Assembly (NCBI GenBank): GCA_951799425.1
Contig: OX637392.1
Location: 55,256,093-55,320,092 of the forward strand
Origin: Ilex aquifolium
Taxonomy: Eukaryota > Streptophyta > Magnoliopsida > Aquifoliales > Aquifoliaceae
DNA length: 64,000 nucleotides
Reading direction: 5' to 3'
The notes beneath the pieces were generated by a model. It made no database searches, was not told the origin of the DNA, and saw only the letters and a list, made by a program, of their open reading frames with translations. The translations under genes were made by a program, and so were the position numbers. The stretch's first letter is position 1. Every line of letters starts with the position of its first letter. Shown piece by piece: positions 1-13,668 of the stretch.

Positions 1-120
1 GATCCAACTTATCAAATGCCCCATTACACATAACACGTGTATCACCTCCTAATCTTTAAAAAATTAGTGCATCATCAAACTAAAGCCTAAGCTTTCAAAC
101 TGACTTTAGTGAGAACATAC

Positions 121-3100
121 TTAAAGCTCGCTCGGTGCAACAGCTTTCCTCCTAAAGTGGCCGGGACTCTTCCCGAGAGGGAGTTGCTATTGAGATTCCT
201 GCACCACAAATGACATAGATTAGAATTCTGTTCCGTATATTCTCATTTCATAGGATTTTCAGATGCTTGAAAGATCTTACAATATCCGTAATAATGTCAA
301 CTGTCCAAGGCTTTCAGGAATTGATCCATTGAAAAAGTTGTGTGAAAGGTCTCTGCCATGCAACTTTATGGTTAGACAATACTTCAATAAGAGTAGCTAA
401 CAAATAAAGAGCTATATCAAACATAGAATATGCTTTGAAGTAAATTACACATCAAAGACCTGTATATTGGGAGTCTGGGAGTTACCACTTTATGATAAAG
501 AAATTCATTTTTTTTCCACATTACTTTCCACAAATCTGACTCCAGCAACAATTTATGGCTATGTCATCTATAACATTTTCCAGCCTCTTTCCAAATAATT
601 TTTCCAGGAACATCTAAAAAATTACACAGCTTTATTTAGAAGCCTAACAATAACTTTTTGGTGTCTTCTTATTACTTAATTTATCACTCCATGAATATTT
701 GGAAAAAAAGAGACTGATTTATTAATACAAGTATGTAGTTAGGTATAGTATTTCGCTCTTATATACCATCCATGTTTAGTTGCTACAGAGCGAAAAAAAA
801 CTGGCTGAATTGAACAAATCACAAACAAGCTTTACTTCAATTGAGACAACAGGCGATTTCAATGTACAAAAATATAAAGGAAAACATTTTTGCAAAAAAC
901 TATACTTAGCAATCCAATTATCACAATTACTGGGAAACAGATGGGTACAGGGTATCATACATAGATCTACGTTGCCGTGATAACTATCTTCATAAACAGT
1001 AGTATTTACATTCTAAAAAGACGCGATAGAAATGACTGAAGTAAATGATCAATAATCAATTTTTTTACTCACAGCATTTGTAGGCTAGCTATTGTCCCAA
1101 GCGAGGAAGGAATGGATCCATGAATAAGGTTTCCACTCAAGTTTCTGTTGATGCAAAAGTTAGCCAAATATAGGAGATAACGAGACAGCTAGGAAGAAGC
1201 TTAGTAGTCATTACTTATATTATTTGTTACTCCATCCAGGTAAAACCAAGTTGGCCTGGAATACGGGTAATATCATAGTCCGTCTTTCAGACCACATTTT
1301 CAAATGACAACTGAAAGAAACAGATATATTGACGGATAACTGTATCCTTATTCCGTATCAAAGAAAGAAAATGCAACTGCAATTAGGCTCTCTAAAGCAA
1401 TAGAAGAAATACCCTTGTTGAAACCTTACATGTTTTGTAGATGACCAAGTCGAGATATGTCATTCGGTAAGAAACCCGTCAAACCTTGGTTGTCAAGACC
1501 ACTGACCTTCCAAAGGGAAAAAAATTGTTAGTTACTTAAAACAGGCAAACAAAAGTAATGGAAGAGGTACGTACAGTGTTATTTGTTAAATGTCAAATGG
1601 ATCTTCTTATGGTCATAAACTCACTAGAATACATGTCCTTGCCAGGACATGGTTGTCAATTACAAAACAAGAACAATCTATATGAAACCAATTACTATTA
1701 GAAGATTAACATTATTTTTAATTAGTGGAATACTTTCTTTCAATAACACTAGTCATCCATACATGGACACCATATAGTTGGTGGTGATAAATGAGTCTGG
1801 CCTGTTGAAAATGCTAGGTCTGGGTCAAGAAGCACATCCAAAACCACATGGAAAGAACAATAAGCAGCAAAAGAGGCAACAAGATACCAATAACAGTTTG
1901 GATGAGTCATACAGATCATCATATACATTCATGAGCAAGGGCAACCATATAGTCATATCATCAAGGGTCACGGAGTGGGAATTCTAGAAACAAAAACACA
2001 AACAACAACATGGGCTGTCCACCTAGAAATGCCTAAAAACATTGAAGTGTAAATACAGAGCCTTTGGATGTCCAAGGACATTCTTTGACAAAGTAATTTC
2101 ATATTCCAAGCAACCCCATCACTAAAGACATATGGAAACTCTACCAATGGATATATTCTCAACTCACAACAGAAGGCCTGCATTCTTGAAAGTTGAGAGT
2201 GGCTGTAGCTATCATATCATCCAATAGCTTCTGACACCCATCAAAAGCTTAAAAAATGTTAGTTCAGTAACTTCAGTTGCAATACCCCATAGGTCAAACA
2301 GGAAGCATAGGACTCTTTGAGTGAATTGGTAATAAATGCTGGGACTTCTTCTCCCATACATCTTTTCCTGGCTATGCTCTCTCTCTTAGTACTCTTCTCC
2401 TCTCAGTTCTAAATTTCCTATTTTGACTTCATCGTATGCTCTCTTATTTCTTGATTTTGCTCTTCTTATCATTCTCCTAAACCTTCTCTCCTTAGGTGGG
2501 ATTTACTCTTCACCACCCAACTTGGTGCATGTTTACTAGCTCATGGAAGTTTATGCTGCAATTATGGAGAGTCTTACTCTTTGCTAAATACTTATCTTTC
2601 TCCAGCTTATACTATTTAGGCTAATTTGTAGAATAAAGTAAGCAAAAACAGAGAGATCAAATACAAGAAGCTTTTCAATTGTGCTGAAGAACCGATGGAG
2701 TTTCCCGAAACTACCACAGCCGAAAGAGAAGCCAAAAACTTCACTCTATCCCATAACAACTCCTCTCTCCTCTTCCTTCTCTTCAAAAATTCTGCAATTC
2801 CTCTTGGGGAGGAATTGGTGGTTTCAGACTATAGTCATAAAGTTCTCCAATGAACCCTAGGGCTGCATTATAGGTCCACCTTATCGAATTCTACAACTAC
2901 AATGCAATCCTTACATTCTCTTGGATGAAACTAATGAAGAAAATCCACATTGCCATAATTTTGTCCCCAAAAAATATCCATCAACAATATGAAGTATGAG
3001 GACAAGCTGGACTTTCCAATAAAGTAAGCTGGACTTTCCAATATGAAGTATGTTTCCTCGTTATTTTTTGAGAAGCTAACATCTGATTCTCAATAAGAAG

Positions 3101-6100
3101 GCTCCACAAGAAAGTTGTTTGCTTACAACTTTAAATTGAATCTATGGATAGAAACTCTCGAACTAATAGGCTTTAAGATAAGCAAGACTACACGGAATTT
3201 ATATACTGCAATATGTGTAATATCATATTCATGGAATATGATTCCATTTCACATAGAGACCCTAGGAGATAGAGAGAAACAGTCAAATTTAATGGCCCAA
3301 AAAAAGCATAGAGACGTTCATCTGTCAGCCTGGTGGAGAATGCTACATATGAATGAAATGATAGGTAGAGTTGATGAGCAGCAAGAAGAGAAAAATGAAT
3401 AAGACTAAGACCAAGAATGCAGTCAGGAAAGACATGAGGGTTGATATATTATTAATACGGCCATATACCAGCATGAATTGGAAAAAAAGACTTCATATAG
3501 CAAAATGCCAAGTGATAAAAGTCAGATTATTGTGTTGAGATAGAACAAACTAGGAAAAGAAGTGTTTTGTTGACCAAATGATTAGGTTTTGTCAGTTTAG
3601 ACTTTTAATTCGTAAAACAAAACTCCATTGTCCTTGGTGCAATCCTTAAGTTATTGGCAAATATCTGCGACCCATACAAACCTCATTATGGAATGACAGA
3701 TGAGTGAATCAGACTGTTGAGAGTATTAGGGTATTATGTATAAATATTAGAGGGTATACACGTATTTTGTATTATTACAAATTAACTATAAATACAAGTG
3801 ATTTGTGAGAAGTAGGTTAAGTTTTGACCACTCTCCGTCTTTCTCTAATATTGTGTTAATTCTCTCAACTTAACACAAACAACTCTCTCAAAGGAGGCCA
3901 ATCACACTGCCAAGTGGTAAAAGCTTTAGACAACAACACTGATAATCACATTAGTGGCCCATTAAATAAACTTGTCATCATCGTATTTGGAACAAAACTC
4001 TTCACATCCAAGAGCATAAGCGACACTGGTCAAAATTTTGGCAGGCACTTCCTTTGATGAAGGAAAAAATTAAGAAAGTAATCTTGCAAACAAATAATGA
4101 AAAGCAGATGGCTGTGAATAACAGAATAATAGATCAATGGGACCAGAAAAATGTGATATGAAGCACAAGATCAAGAACGTACAGCCCATCAATGACCCAT
4201 TTACTGCTAGTATTGTCGAATTGACAATCTGCTCCACTCCACGGGTGCTGTTGTGGAACGCATGGATCGCCATTCCACCCAAAACGAAGAGGAAGCCCCA
4301 ATGCACCCTTCAATGTCTGCAAAGCGCTAACTGGAGAAAAATAATTCAGTCAATTTTCAACAGTTTATTTGATTTTCAAAAATCTGACTGACTAGAAGTT
4401 TTATGACATTGAACATCTACTAATGAAAGCAAAGAAGCAGAGAAAAATGATTCTTTTGACACCAATTTATGCTAAAGAATCGAAGAACTTGAGTAAAAGT
4501 ATTCACACATTGGTTAACTAATTCGATCTGAAGAAGATTGCTGAGTTAAACATGCAACAAGATCAAACAGGCAGTTCCCAAGCCTGTGTCATTCCAACAC
4601 CCATTAATATTACTACATCATAAGAATCAGTAATTCCTAATCAACCGCGTGCTAAACTTATGACCTGCAATGAATCAGCACAAAAACTGATGCATAATGC
4701 ACAGAAAAGTTCCTTTTTGGTATGGATACATATCTAATCTGAATTTACCAATGGATCACTACTTGGTCCTACCAGCTCACTTGCTGAATTATCATCTTAG
4801 GGTCTTTCTTCAGCACACTCATTTGTTCCCTACTTGCTACATATTTTCGTTTAAAAAAAAATAGTGAGCTCTAGCTACTTGCTTCATCGGTTTTTTTTCT
4901 TCTTCATGTAACAATTTCAATTTTCAGACAGATGTTCAAAATTACTATTGTAGAAAGTTCCTCAAGCAATTCACATTTAGAAATCATTAGGTAATCCCTA
5001 TTTTTCCCATGATTGAACTTCCCTTGAAAAGCATAAGCCAATGGGTATTTAATACAGGATTTAAGCTCTTCCATCTTGGCAACTTTGCACCCTGTTAAGT
5101 GGCTTTAGTTGAAGCCCAAGTGGATTTAGTTTGTTGTCCTACTTCATTCCTTTTGTAGAGGCAAAGAGAGACAGATGAGAAAATTTTTTGTAAAATCTCA
5201 GGCAGCAAAACATTTCGGGCATTGAAGGCTGACAGATGCATGTAAGTATGATCCCATGTCAAATGATCAGATCTCAGAAGTAGGCTGCACAAATAAGATA
5301 TTTGTAGTATGAGGAAATCATTGGTGACCAGTGACCTATATGTTTGGAATTATATAAAAGTGAGATACAAGTCATATTATATGCAGAAATGCAGTGCCAT
5401 CTCAGCATGTTCTATGAAGTTAGATGCCCACTTGACTATATTGCAAAGAATCCACTCAGATTTCGATTTCGGATGCTGCAAATGTCTTTCATAAGAAGGC
5501 CATTAACCTTCTCTCTGGATAGTATTGTGTGCGACATACCAATGTCAACGTCTTAAGACAATACTCACTGAAAAGCAACACAATCCCTAAGTGTAATGTA
5601 TAGCATGGTGCACATGCACATTTGCAGAATAAGTAGTAAAACCCTTAGTATGAAAAATTAGTGAAGCTGAAATAAGATGGCAGGCTATACTCAAGAGATA
5701 CGATTGTGCAATACTAGATAAAATAGTACTTTTTAGTTTGAAATCTGAATCCCATCACCAAAAACAAGTCAGAGACAAAGAATTCTAAAATGCCTTCACA
5801 GTAGGTTAGGAGGTTGTTAGATACACCTTCATCTGGTAACGTCTTGGACTCAGCCATGATAATCTCAAAGATCTCAATGGCATTAATTATGGCATGATTT
5901 CCATTCGTGGGGTGTATAGTTATTGTCAAAGTCCTCCCATTAACAGCAATAGTCTTGTTCAGTACAAGAGCACTGTTAATATCCCCAGTCATATTCACAA
6001 TGTCGATGCCTTGAAATGTAACATCACCGTTAATCAAGACATCAAATATCCTTTGTCCTGCCCCCGTGACAGAATGATCAATCTCTGCAAAGTGTAACCA

Positions 6101-7693
6101 AATGGAGTAGTTTCTATTGGGATCCACATCCATCGTGTAAGCTAAATCTGGCTGACTATCAGTACTAAGAAGAGCAGTCTGATAAAGAGCTTCTGGATAA
6201 AAGTTTGGCGGATTTGAGGCGTGTTTGATGTTACTGTTGGTTGATATAGCGCGATCAGAACCTGCGCCAAAAGTAGTGATGGAATTCCAGAATCGATCCC
6301 CACCCCAGTGGTTGGCACTGTAGTCTACACCATATTTTGGATTCTGAGCACCACAGCTCAGTCTTCTGTCAGTTCTTAGGATTGTTCCTTGACGGTAGTC
6401 TGGCCCGAAATAGTATGCTCCATCGTTAACTTGAAGAATTTCAATTGCAAGTATCGCCGGATCTCCATGACCAGTGCTATGAAAGCAAAGAGAAGCAGTG
6501 CCATCTTCTAGAAATACAAGGGCTTCAACAAAAGCTTGCTCATCATCATGGTTGCTCCAACCGGATGGCAAAGAATAAACTAGTGTTCCTTCAACAGAAA
6601 CATCAAACAGAGGCTCATTGTCAAAACTGGGTTCGGCAACCAATCCAAAAAAGATCCTCACTGAATAGTGGCCATGGGGCACTCTATTGATGTTGTAGCA
6701 ATTTTCGGGGCCCTCAGATAAAGGGAAATAGCGGAGGGTAGTAAGCGGAGGAGTGATAAAACTTGGGCGGGTTCCATTAGCAGGTATCCCTCCTGTATAG
6801 GCAAAATCCTTATACCATAGTGTATTTGTTGGTGGAGTATGGACATCATTACGAGCTCCACAGCTTATTCGTAGAGCATATGGTGCTGCAATGAACAAAA
6901 TAGGATCTAAGAAACAGAACTCAAATAAGAAGAGCCCAATAATTAAGTAGGACTTTCTAATTCTTAAACATATATAGTTGCATTTGGAAGTCTTACTCTC
7001 TACTCTCTAGCTGACATGGCATGTATGCTAGATTGCATTATTATGTATCATTACTAGATAAATATCTTCTGCTCACTCTATGCATTAACCTTATTTCTTA
7101 GAAAATAATTCAAACTCATTGCAGATTTTGCAATACATCATGAATGTGACACCCAGTTCTAGTTAAAAGCATATGAAAACCAGCAGATTTTAACATCGAA
7201 TCTGCACCCAACCAGACAAATCCCAACAAGTCATTCTCGTCGTTTGATCCCAACTTTATAACAGCAAAAAAATACCCATCCCCAATTCTCTCTCTCTCTC
7301 TCTCCAACCAAAATGCCAGCACTTACCACCATGTAAGAATACCCAAAAGCCCAACAAAAGCACCAGTACTCCAAACAAAACCCAGATAAACTAAATCAAC
7401 GAAGGAAAAAAAAAAAATCCCTTATTCTCAAAATTGGTTATCATAACCATAAACTAAGCAGTTTACTAGTCATTTTTAGTAAAAGCTTCAACTACATTAA
7501 GCAAAAACTACTTCCAAAAAACCCAATTGAACTATCGAGGAACAACACAGAAATATAAATCTACATGAATAAGTATATCATAAACAGACAAAGTCATACA
7601 CAGAGAGAGACGAAGAGAGAGCTAACCCGGTCCAGTGTAGGAAGGTTTGGGAGCTAATAAGAAGGTGAGGAAGAGCAAGAGGCGCCTGAACAT
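121..7693 (-). CDS. RLP4: RLP4-type receptor-like protein, malectin-like plus LRR (3' end beyond window)
   Basis: Seven exons read on the minus strand: 7693-7627, 6885-5827, 4330-4183, 1501-1430, 1144-1073, 352-281 and 198-121. Together they give about 522 residues before the gene leaves the window. The start was chosen because ATG at 7693 opens a hydrophobic signal peptide (MFRRLLLFLTFLLA), and its exon splices in frame to the large exon. Residues about 25-370 form a malectin-like (di-glucose-binding) domain. The family linker with WNGDPCVPQ and WSGADC follows, then LRRs with NLSGN and GSIPSSLG repeats. The LRR exons are exactly 72 nt with phase-2 introns, typical of plant LRR receptors. No kinase is seen; the family (AtRLP4, At1g25570 type) ends in a transmembrane helix and short tail, which would lie left of position 1. 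Expected role: secretory-pathway or plasma-membrane surface protein; its ligand is not deducible. Introns 2 and 3 are long (1.5 and 2.7 kb). Confidence 0.9.
1502..4182 (-). other. Intron 3 of the RLP4-like gene, no second gene seen
   Basis: This 2.7-kb intron lies between the linker exon and the first LRR exon. It is AT-rich and its ORFs are short and low in complexity. A short sequence around GCTGGACTTTCCAAT is duplicated at 3006-3045. A possible solo LTR lies at 3715-3875. Nothing else was recognisable. Confidence 0.7.
3715..3875. mobile_element. Possible small solo LTR in RLP4 intron 3
   Basis: The stretch starts TGTTGAGAGTATTAGGG and ends near CTCTCAACTTAACA, giving imperfect TG...CA and inverted ends. 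A TATA-like TATAAATAC lies inside it. I could not find a convincing target-site duplication, so it may be another type of small element. Confidence 0.3.
4331..5826 (-). other. Intron 2 of the RLP4-like gene, no features recognised
   Basis: This 1.5-kb AT-rich intron separates the malectin-domain exon from the linker exon. ORFs inside it are short and match no family I know. I saw no clear repeat or RNA gene. Confidence 0.7.
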
Positions 7694-7760
7694 AGTTTCT
7701 TCGAAATGGTCGGGGTTTTACTTTGGGCTCTCTCTCTCTCTCTCTCTCTAGCGCCTAATA
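7694..7760 (-). promoter_or_regulatory. 5' leader of the RLP4-like gene with a GA/CT tract
   Basis: Directly upstream of the RLP4 start (minus strand) lies a CT repeat at about 7725-7749, which reads as GA on the coding strand. A shorter CT tract occurs at 7268-7283 inside intron 1. Such tracts are common in plant leaders and can bind GAGA-type factors. The transcription start itself cannot be placed from sequence alone. Confidence 0.4.
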
Positions 7761-8001
7761 CGGTAATACTCACTCTCAGTCTCACATTCTATCTCCATCT
7801 TTTTCTGGCTTTTTTTATAGAGAGAGAGGAGCCGGGGGGGTTCAGACGTGTATGCAGGTAGACATTTGAAAATTAATAACTTTTCTTTATTTAATTTTGA
7901 ACAGTAATAGGCAGTATTAGTATACTGGTAACCTATGTTAAGTCTAATGGACCCTCGACATCAAACATACACGTGGCAAAATAATTTTGAACTTTACTTA
8001 A

Positions 8002-8175
8002 TGAGCAATACTATTTGGACAAAAAAATTGACAACATTTGTTGACTCTCGACATCACTGTCATTTATTTAATTGTGGGTCATAGTATTTATTATAACTCA
8101 CTACCTATTCAATGATTGTTGATGAAGGGAGTCAGTAAAAAGTGTTAATATTTTTTATCCAAATAACATTTCTCA
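8002..8175. mobile_element. MITE, 174 bp, 7-bp target duplication
   Basis: Inverted ends TGAGCAATACTATTTGGAC and its imperfect complement (CCAAATAACATTTCTCA) bound the element. The flanks carry the same 7 bases, TACTTAA, at 7995-8001 and 8176-8182. It has no coding capacity and shares its GAGCAAT end with copies at 10671 and about 31786. Confidence 0.75.
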
Positions 8176-8967
8176 TACTTAATAGGGTTCCCTTCAATCT
8201 TCTTCTCACTTCCTAAATCCTAAAATCTCACTCCATTTGGTGTTACTCCACGATCCGAAAGCGAAACTACGAGATAAATAAGCGACAAGCAGATTTGATA
8301 TGCACATTTGTCTTTATTTCTTCAACCCTAAGTGTTATTTAACAAAATGAAAAAAGTGGGCAAAAATAATATCTTGCATATGTCTTCGTCCCGATAATAA
8401 TTTAATGCTTTGTGTGGACAAGTGTTCATCGATAAGAGAGTAAGGTATCATTCAATACATTATATCTTTAATTCTTTTTTTGATATATTATATATATCAT
8501 GCATTTAAGTGTGACTCATTATATACAAAGTAAATCTCTCGCTCATTAATAATGCATGATTGTTAAAAAGAAAATTAGAGAGAAAAATATATTAGAAGAT
8601 ATCTGAATCCATTGACTTATTATCAATCGAATTCAAAAATTTATCTATAAAAAAATGAATAAAATAATATATCACTTATCTATCTTAGATCTCGTTCTTT
8701 TTTGAATGAATTATAGAATAAGAGAAATATATTTTCTTATCTTTTAAGTAAAAACTTTATTAAATTAGGCATTTGAAACTATTTGTTGGCTTTGTAAGCT
8801 TCCTCTTTTAAGAAATAACTACTATCTATTTATTATCAAAAACACTGAATATATGTAGATGCATTAAATAAAATAAAATTTTAAAATTATTTATAAATTG
8901 AATCCCTTCACGTATGTTTTCTTCAAATTTCCTTAATATCTTATTATTCAATTTGAATTCGAGCAAT

Positions 8968-9266
8968 AGCGGAGCCACGTTAGGACTAGGGCCATAGGGG
9001 GCATTTAATTACTTTTCATTTATGTCATACTTTTTAACATAATTTTGTTTAATTTAATATATTTGCTCCCCTAAATTTTTAAACAATTGTATATTTAGTC
9101 TTATTTTTTATTGATATTTTATTTAGGCTAAATAAAAACTAGTTTTTTTTTATATATTAATTTAGTCTTGAATTTTTTTTTTTTATATTTGAACTTAAAA
9201 TTTTATCAGTGAATTTGTTATAGTTATATTTTGCTCCTCCCATAGACAAATTTTGGGCTCCGCCCT
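8968..9266. mobile_element. Non-autonomous element with GCGGAGCC / GGCTCCGC ends
   Basis: The ends AGCGGAGCCACG and GGGCTCCGCCC are inverted copies about 300 bp apart, and the interior is very AT-rich. These ends occur in many plant repeats, from memory. No target duplication was clear, so the class is unassigned. Confidence 0.45.
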
Positions 9267-10109
9267 TAAATTTGAGTTAGATTAGGGTGATATATGTCAT
9301 AATCATACCGATTTATATAATAAAATATAACCCATTTTGAATTTCTTAACTTAACTTAGTACAATAGTGGCTTGGATTTATTTAATCAAATGGCTGAAAA
9401 TTATTACAAATATTTTTTTCCCTAAAACTTGAAAATCTGACTTAGTCTATACATTTTTCACACTAATCAAAACCAGATTTTTCCTGATCTATATAATAAG
9501 GATCTATGGATTTTTTCTTTTTATTTTTTGAGCTACGAATTTGAATTTCATCTCCATATATTTTTTTCGCTCATTTATATCACACCATCTATTTCTATAA
9601 CAAGTTAAATAATTTATTTCAGACATGTTGATATTTTGTTGACGTAAAATATTTTGGAAAAAAAATAATTTTTTTAAATAATTTAATTTTAAATTATGCA
9701 ATTAATATAGTGGGATTAATTTTTTAAAAATTAGTGGATAGTAGAAAAGAAATATTGTTATTTCATATAATGAAATCAATTTTTTGGCGTTCAAATTTTA
9801 TATTATATCGTGTCTTTTGGCACGGGTTAAAAATTGTGAAAATTTTTGAATAAAAATATTAGTCACAGTCACATAAATTTGAAAACACGTGTAAGGTGGA
9901 AGGTGCGGGTGCATTGTCTAGTCATGAACCTCCGTCATAAGTTGGCTACTATCACTACCGAATCAATTTTTAAATATCTCCATCATTATTTACTATTCAT
10001 GTAGATGTTAAACGAACGAAGAGACGTGACGAATGACGTGGAAAAAACTCGAAGGGTTAATTGGTAATAAAAACGAATTATAAATTAAGATATTTTAAAT
10101 TTAAATATT

Positions 10110-10260
10110 GACAATTCTTTTGAGTCAGGTCATGAAAGATGTATTCATCATGAATATCCTAATTTCGGAGTGGATGGTATGTCTTTAACCAAACTAGATA
10201 AGAGATTAGTCGAGGTACGTTTAAATTAGTCCGAATACTTTTGACAATTAAATAAAAAAC
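10110..10260 (+). mobile_element. SINE copy, Au-like 3' region
   Basis: It contains AGATTAGTCGAGGTACG, then a degenerate TTAGTCCGAATACTTTTGAC and an A-rich tail (AATTAAATAAAAAAC). It aligns by eye over about 130 bp with the copies at 11310-11472 and 50526-50728. The core resembles plant Au-type SINEs as I remember them. The 5' end is approximate. Confidence 0.6.
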
Positions 10261-10670
10261 AAAATGACTCGAAAAAATAATTCAAAAGATCAAAGTGAGA
10301 GTAAATCAGGCGATGTAACCATCCAAATGATAATTTTTTATATGACGCGGTTACTATTTTAGATGAATAGGTAATTATTTAAAAAAGTGAGGGTTTATTT
10401 TGCATATTTGTTAAGTTTTTATTAGAAATAATGTTATCGTGATTTAATCGTTAAGATGAATATTTTTTCGAATCAAACCTATTAAATAGGAGATGATTAA
10501 ATTACGCCATTATTATTATATGTTGTAATTATCAAATGACATATTAAGAGGTAAAGTAGTGCACCCGATAAAATTTAATAATTACATAATTCATGTAATT
10601 ACCTTATTTACTTATTAATTTATCATTGAATAATTATAATACGTGATAATGTTGGCGGGGTATAATAATT

Positions 10671-10844
10671 AGAGCAATGTTATATATTCCAAATTTGTAT
10701 CTCAAATGTGCATCCCAAATCAATAAGGATTGTTGGATCAGTAGGTCCCAAGTAAAAAAGTTGATGGGACCTACTCATCCAATGGTTCCCATTCATTTGG
10801 GATACACATTTGGGATATAAATTTTGGATATAAAACATTACTCT
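10671..10844. mobile_element. MITE, 174 bp, 7-bp target duplication
   Basis: Long inverted repeats begin AGAGCAATGTTATATATTCC and end GGATATAAAACATTACTCT. Most of the element is self-complementary. AATAATT flanks it on both sides (10664-10670 and 10845-10851). Confidence 0.85.
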
Positions 10845-11309
10845 AATAATTATATTTGATATTTACTTGTCAACCTGAGTAATGGACCATAGTGAATTTA
10901 CGAAAATGCCCTCGGAAGTAGCTGAGACGTTGACGTGATGTGAATCCGTTTTTAAATCGGACGGTTGACTGTAATCTTCAGCCTCAAAGTCCTGTTGCCT
11001 TTTGAAGTTTGACCCTTTAATGAGCAGCAAAGTCATAATTGCATGAATTAATGCGCCATCACCGGCGGTCCAGATCGGGTAAAATAAAAACAAAATATGT
11101 GAGTTGGATCGGGTACAGGCAAATATGGGTCAAACCCAATTCGGGTCAAACAAAACCAATATTGGAGGTTGGGCCAGAACCTGTAACGGGCCTACTATTT
11201 GAAGGGCTATTTGAAGATTCGGCAAGAGTAACCAAACCTCTGCAAGTGATGAGAGAGTTTTTGAAGATTGAAAGGATTCACCGGATTAACTCATACGTCA
11301 GAATTCAAA

Positions 11310-11472
11310 TTTTGACAATTTTTTGGAATTAAATCGTGAAAAATTTATCTTTTATAAATACCCTAGTTCTAGCTTAGATGATCTTTTTTTGACCGAACCG
11401 ATGTGAGATTAGTCGAGATGCGAGTAAATTAGTTCGGACACCCTTGACTGTATCAAAAAAAAAATAAAAAAT
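11310..11472 (+). mobile_element. SINE copy, Au-like 3' region
   Basis: It carries GAGATTAGTCGAGATGCGAG, then TTAGTTCGGACACCCTTGAC and an A-rich tail of about 20 bases (11455-11472). Upstream parts (TAAATACCCTAGTTCT) match the copies at 10110 and 50526. Confidence 0.65.
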
Positions 11473-12290
11473 TGACCCTCGATGTGTAATTTAGCCTTTA
11501 GGGGAAAATTTTTTATTGACTTTTCTAATTAAAATTTTTTTCGAGAATTTTGAACGAACTTTTTGTCCCATTGAATTCATTTGATTATTTTAATATAATT
11601 CTTTAATATTAATTATATGGGTAATTCTGTAGTATCGTACTAAAAATTACTATATTTAAGCTCTAAGATATAACTTTTAAAAGTGAAGTTACATCATGAA
11701 TATTTCATGATCGGTTGTTAATTTACCTCAAACAGATATAATTTCACCTTGAAAATGTGTAAATTATAGTTCAAAAATTTATAATTTTTCATTCAGTATA
11801 AATATTCAGTACCATAGTATTCCTCCTAATTAGGTTATGAAGCCGAGTCCGAATTAAATTAAAAAATTTACAACAAGAAAACTATTTTTAAATTTTTCTC
11901 ATTTATTATACAACTCAATCAAAAATTGAATTTTTAGCGATTTGATATACTAGCTTGATTTATTTCAAAAATATGCGTTATAGAATATTTGTAAGCCCAG
12001 GACACTGATAACTTTAACGGCTAATAAGAAGAGGGTCAACGTCAATAAGATTCTAACAAAAAAACAAAAAAAAAACAGCCAATAAGATCTATAAGCTATG
12101 GAAAATAAAAGGGTAAATTACATTTTGACTCCCTCAATTATGATTATTATTTTATTTTGTACCCTTAACTATCATGTTTTTTTCACATAAACATCAATAA
12201 GCTGTGGAATCACAAATGTGTCTAGACAAACTCTATTGCTATTTCTCGAGATAATAAATGCCAATGTAAAAAAAGTTAAGGGTCCACGAT

Positions 12291-12724
12291 TAGGCCTGTT
12301 AACGGATCAGATTTTGATCTAAATTCAATTAGTCGGATATGAATTAATATTTTATTAATAATCTGAATCCGAACCCATATGTCGTTATGTTATAGTTCAT
12401 GGATTCATATTTTGATATACCTATATATCTGATCTGATTACGTTCTGATCCAAAAAATATAAATTTCTATATAAAATAGTAGAGAATTTTATTGATTATT
12501 TGATGAATTTTAGTTGGAATTTCGATGTAATTTGTTAAATTTGATTGAAATTAAATTATTCGGACCGAATCAAATTTGAGAACGAAATCCGAATTGTTAA
12601 CAGATTCAGATGTGTACCATGAGAATTTAAAAAAAAAAAAACTCGAGTGATTAGATTGGACTTTTAAAATCATATCTAAATTCAAATTAGTCAGAATCTG
12701 ATTCAAATATGATTCGTTGACGTA
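12291..12724. mobile_element. Degenerate hAT-like non-autonomous element
   Basis: The left end TAGGCCTGTTAACGGATC faces a degenerate inverted right end (GATTCGTTGACGTA). Flanks CCACGAT (12284-12290) and CCACGAC (12725-12731) look like a diverged target duplication. The ends match the better-preserved copies at 16623 and 32685. Confidence 0.5.
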
Positions 12725-13668
12725 CCACGACAATGACAAAACACGATGTATAATCAACTTATTTGCCAAACAGAGTATTGTGAAAATTTATTTCATTGCC
12801 TAAAATTACAATAGAAAAAATATTTGTAAAATTTATTATAATTGTTGCCCATTGGTTGTCTGGATATTCCATTATCAAGGAGTGTATTAGTGTCATCTCG
12901 TACCAATTTCTTCATACACATTACTAATTCTCTTGATGTATACCCACTTATTGTTAATAGACTGACAAGAGTATTGTTCCGACAGAGAACTCTTCTATAG
13001 AGTTCATTAATATGTGAATTCAATATGAAAAAACCATCTATGTATATGAATAATCGTTCTCAACTCTGGGGAAGAACTGATAATAAACACAAAACCATTC
13101 GTTCTGGTTTCATATATTGTTTGAATAAAATGTTTAGCTAATTCCAGACGTCTAACAAAAAAATCTATTCCAAACTATTAGCTTTTATTTTCAATACAAA
13201 ATGTCTCATTTAGAGCTCGGATTTCTCTTCCACTCAATCTTGGTAGTTTGACCACAAAATTTATTTGTTTTCATATTTCTAGAATTGACATGTCATCTTA
13301 ATAGAAATAGTTATACTTCGTCAAAATATTTATTATAGTTTATGAACACATATCAGATCAAATAGATTAAGAAATATTTGAATCATGATTAAAACTTAAT
13401 ACTCATACTTCCAGATCGAATTCCATTTTTGAAGATTCAAATTTATAAATGGAAAGATCGTTCTTCATTCAAATTCTTGTTCATGCTTAGTTTCACCGAC
13501 TTATCACCGTTGCATTGAATATATATATATATATATTTTTAAAAACTAAAAATATAATTTTCCCCGTATCATAAGCTGAAAATATATAAGTTTTTAGTTT
13601 GTACTTATTTGTGGCATTTGCTATTTCAGATACCATCGCTGAGCTCACACAAACACCATTGCCACATT

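Larger units (their letters stand above)
7761..13668. other. Intergenic spacer between the RLP4-like and CCCH genes, transposon-rich
   Basis: This AT-rich spacer has no believable gene. It holds two 174-bp MITEs (8002-8175, 10671-10844), a GCGGAGCC-ended element (8968-9266), two SINE copies (10110-10260, 11310-11472), a hAT-like element (12291-12724) and an AT microsatellite (13519-13538). At 12110-12290 it starts GGGTAAATTACATTTTGAC, like the ends of the foldback family found elsewhere in the window. ORFs here are short and lack conserved motifs. Confidence 0.7.
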
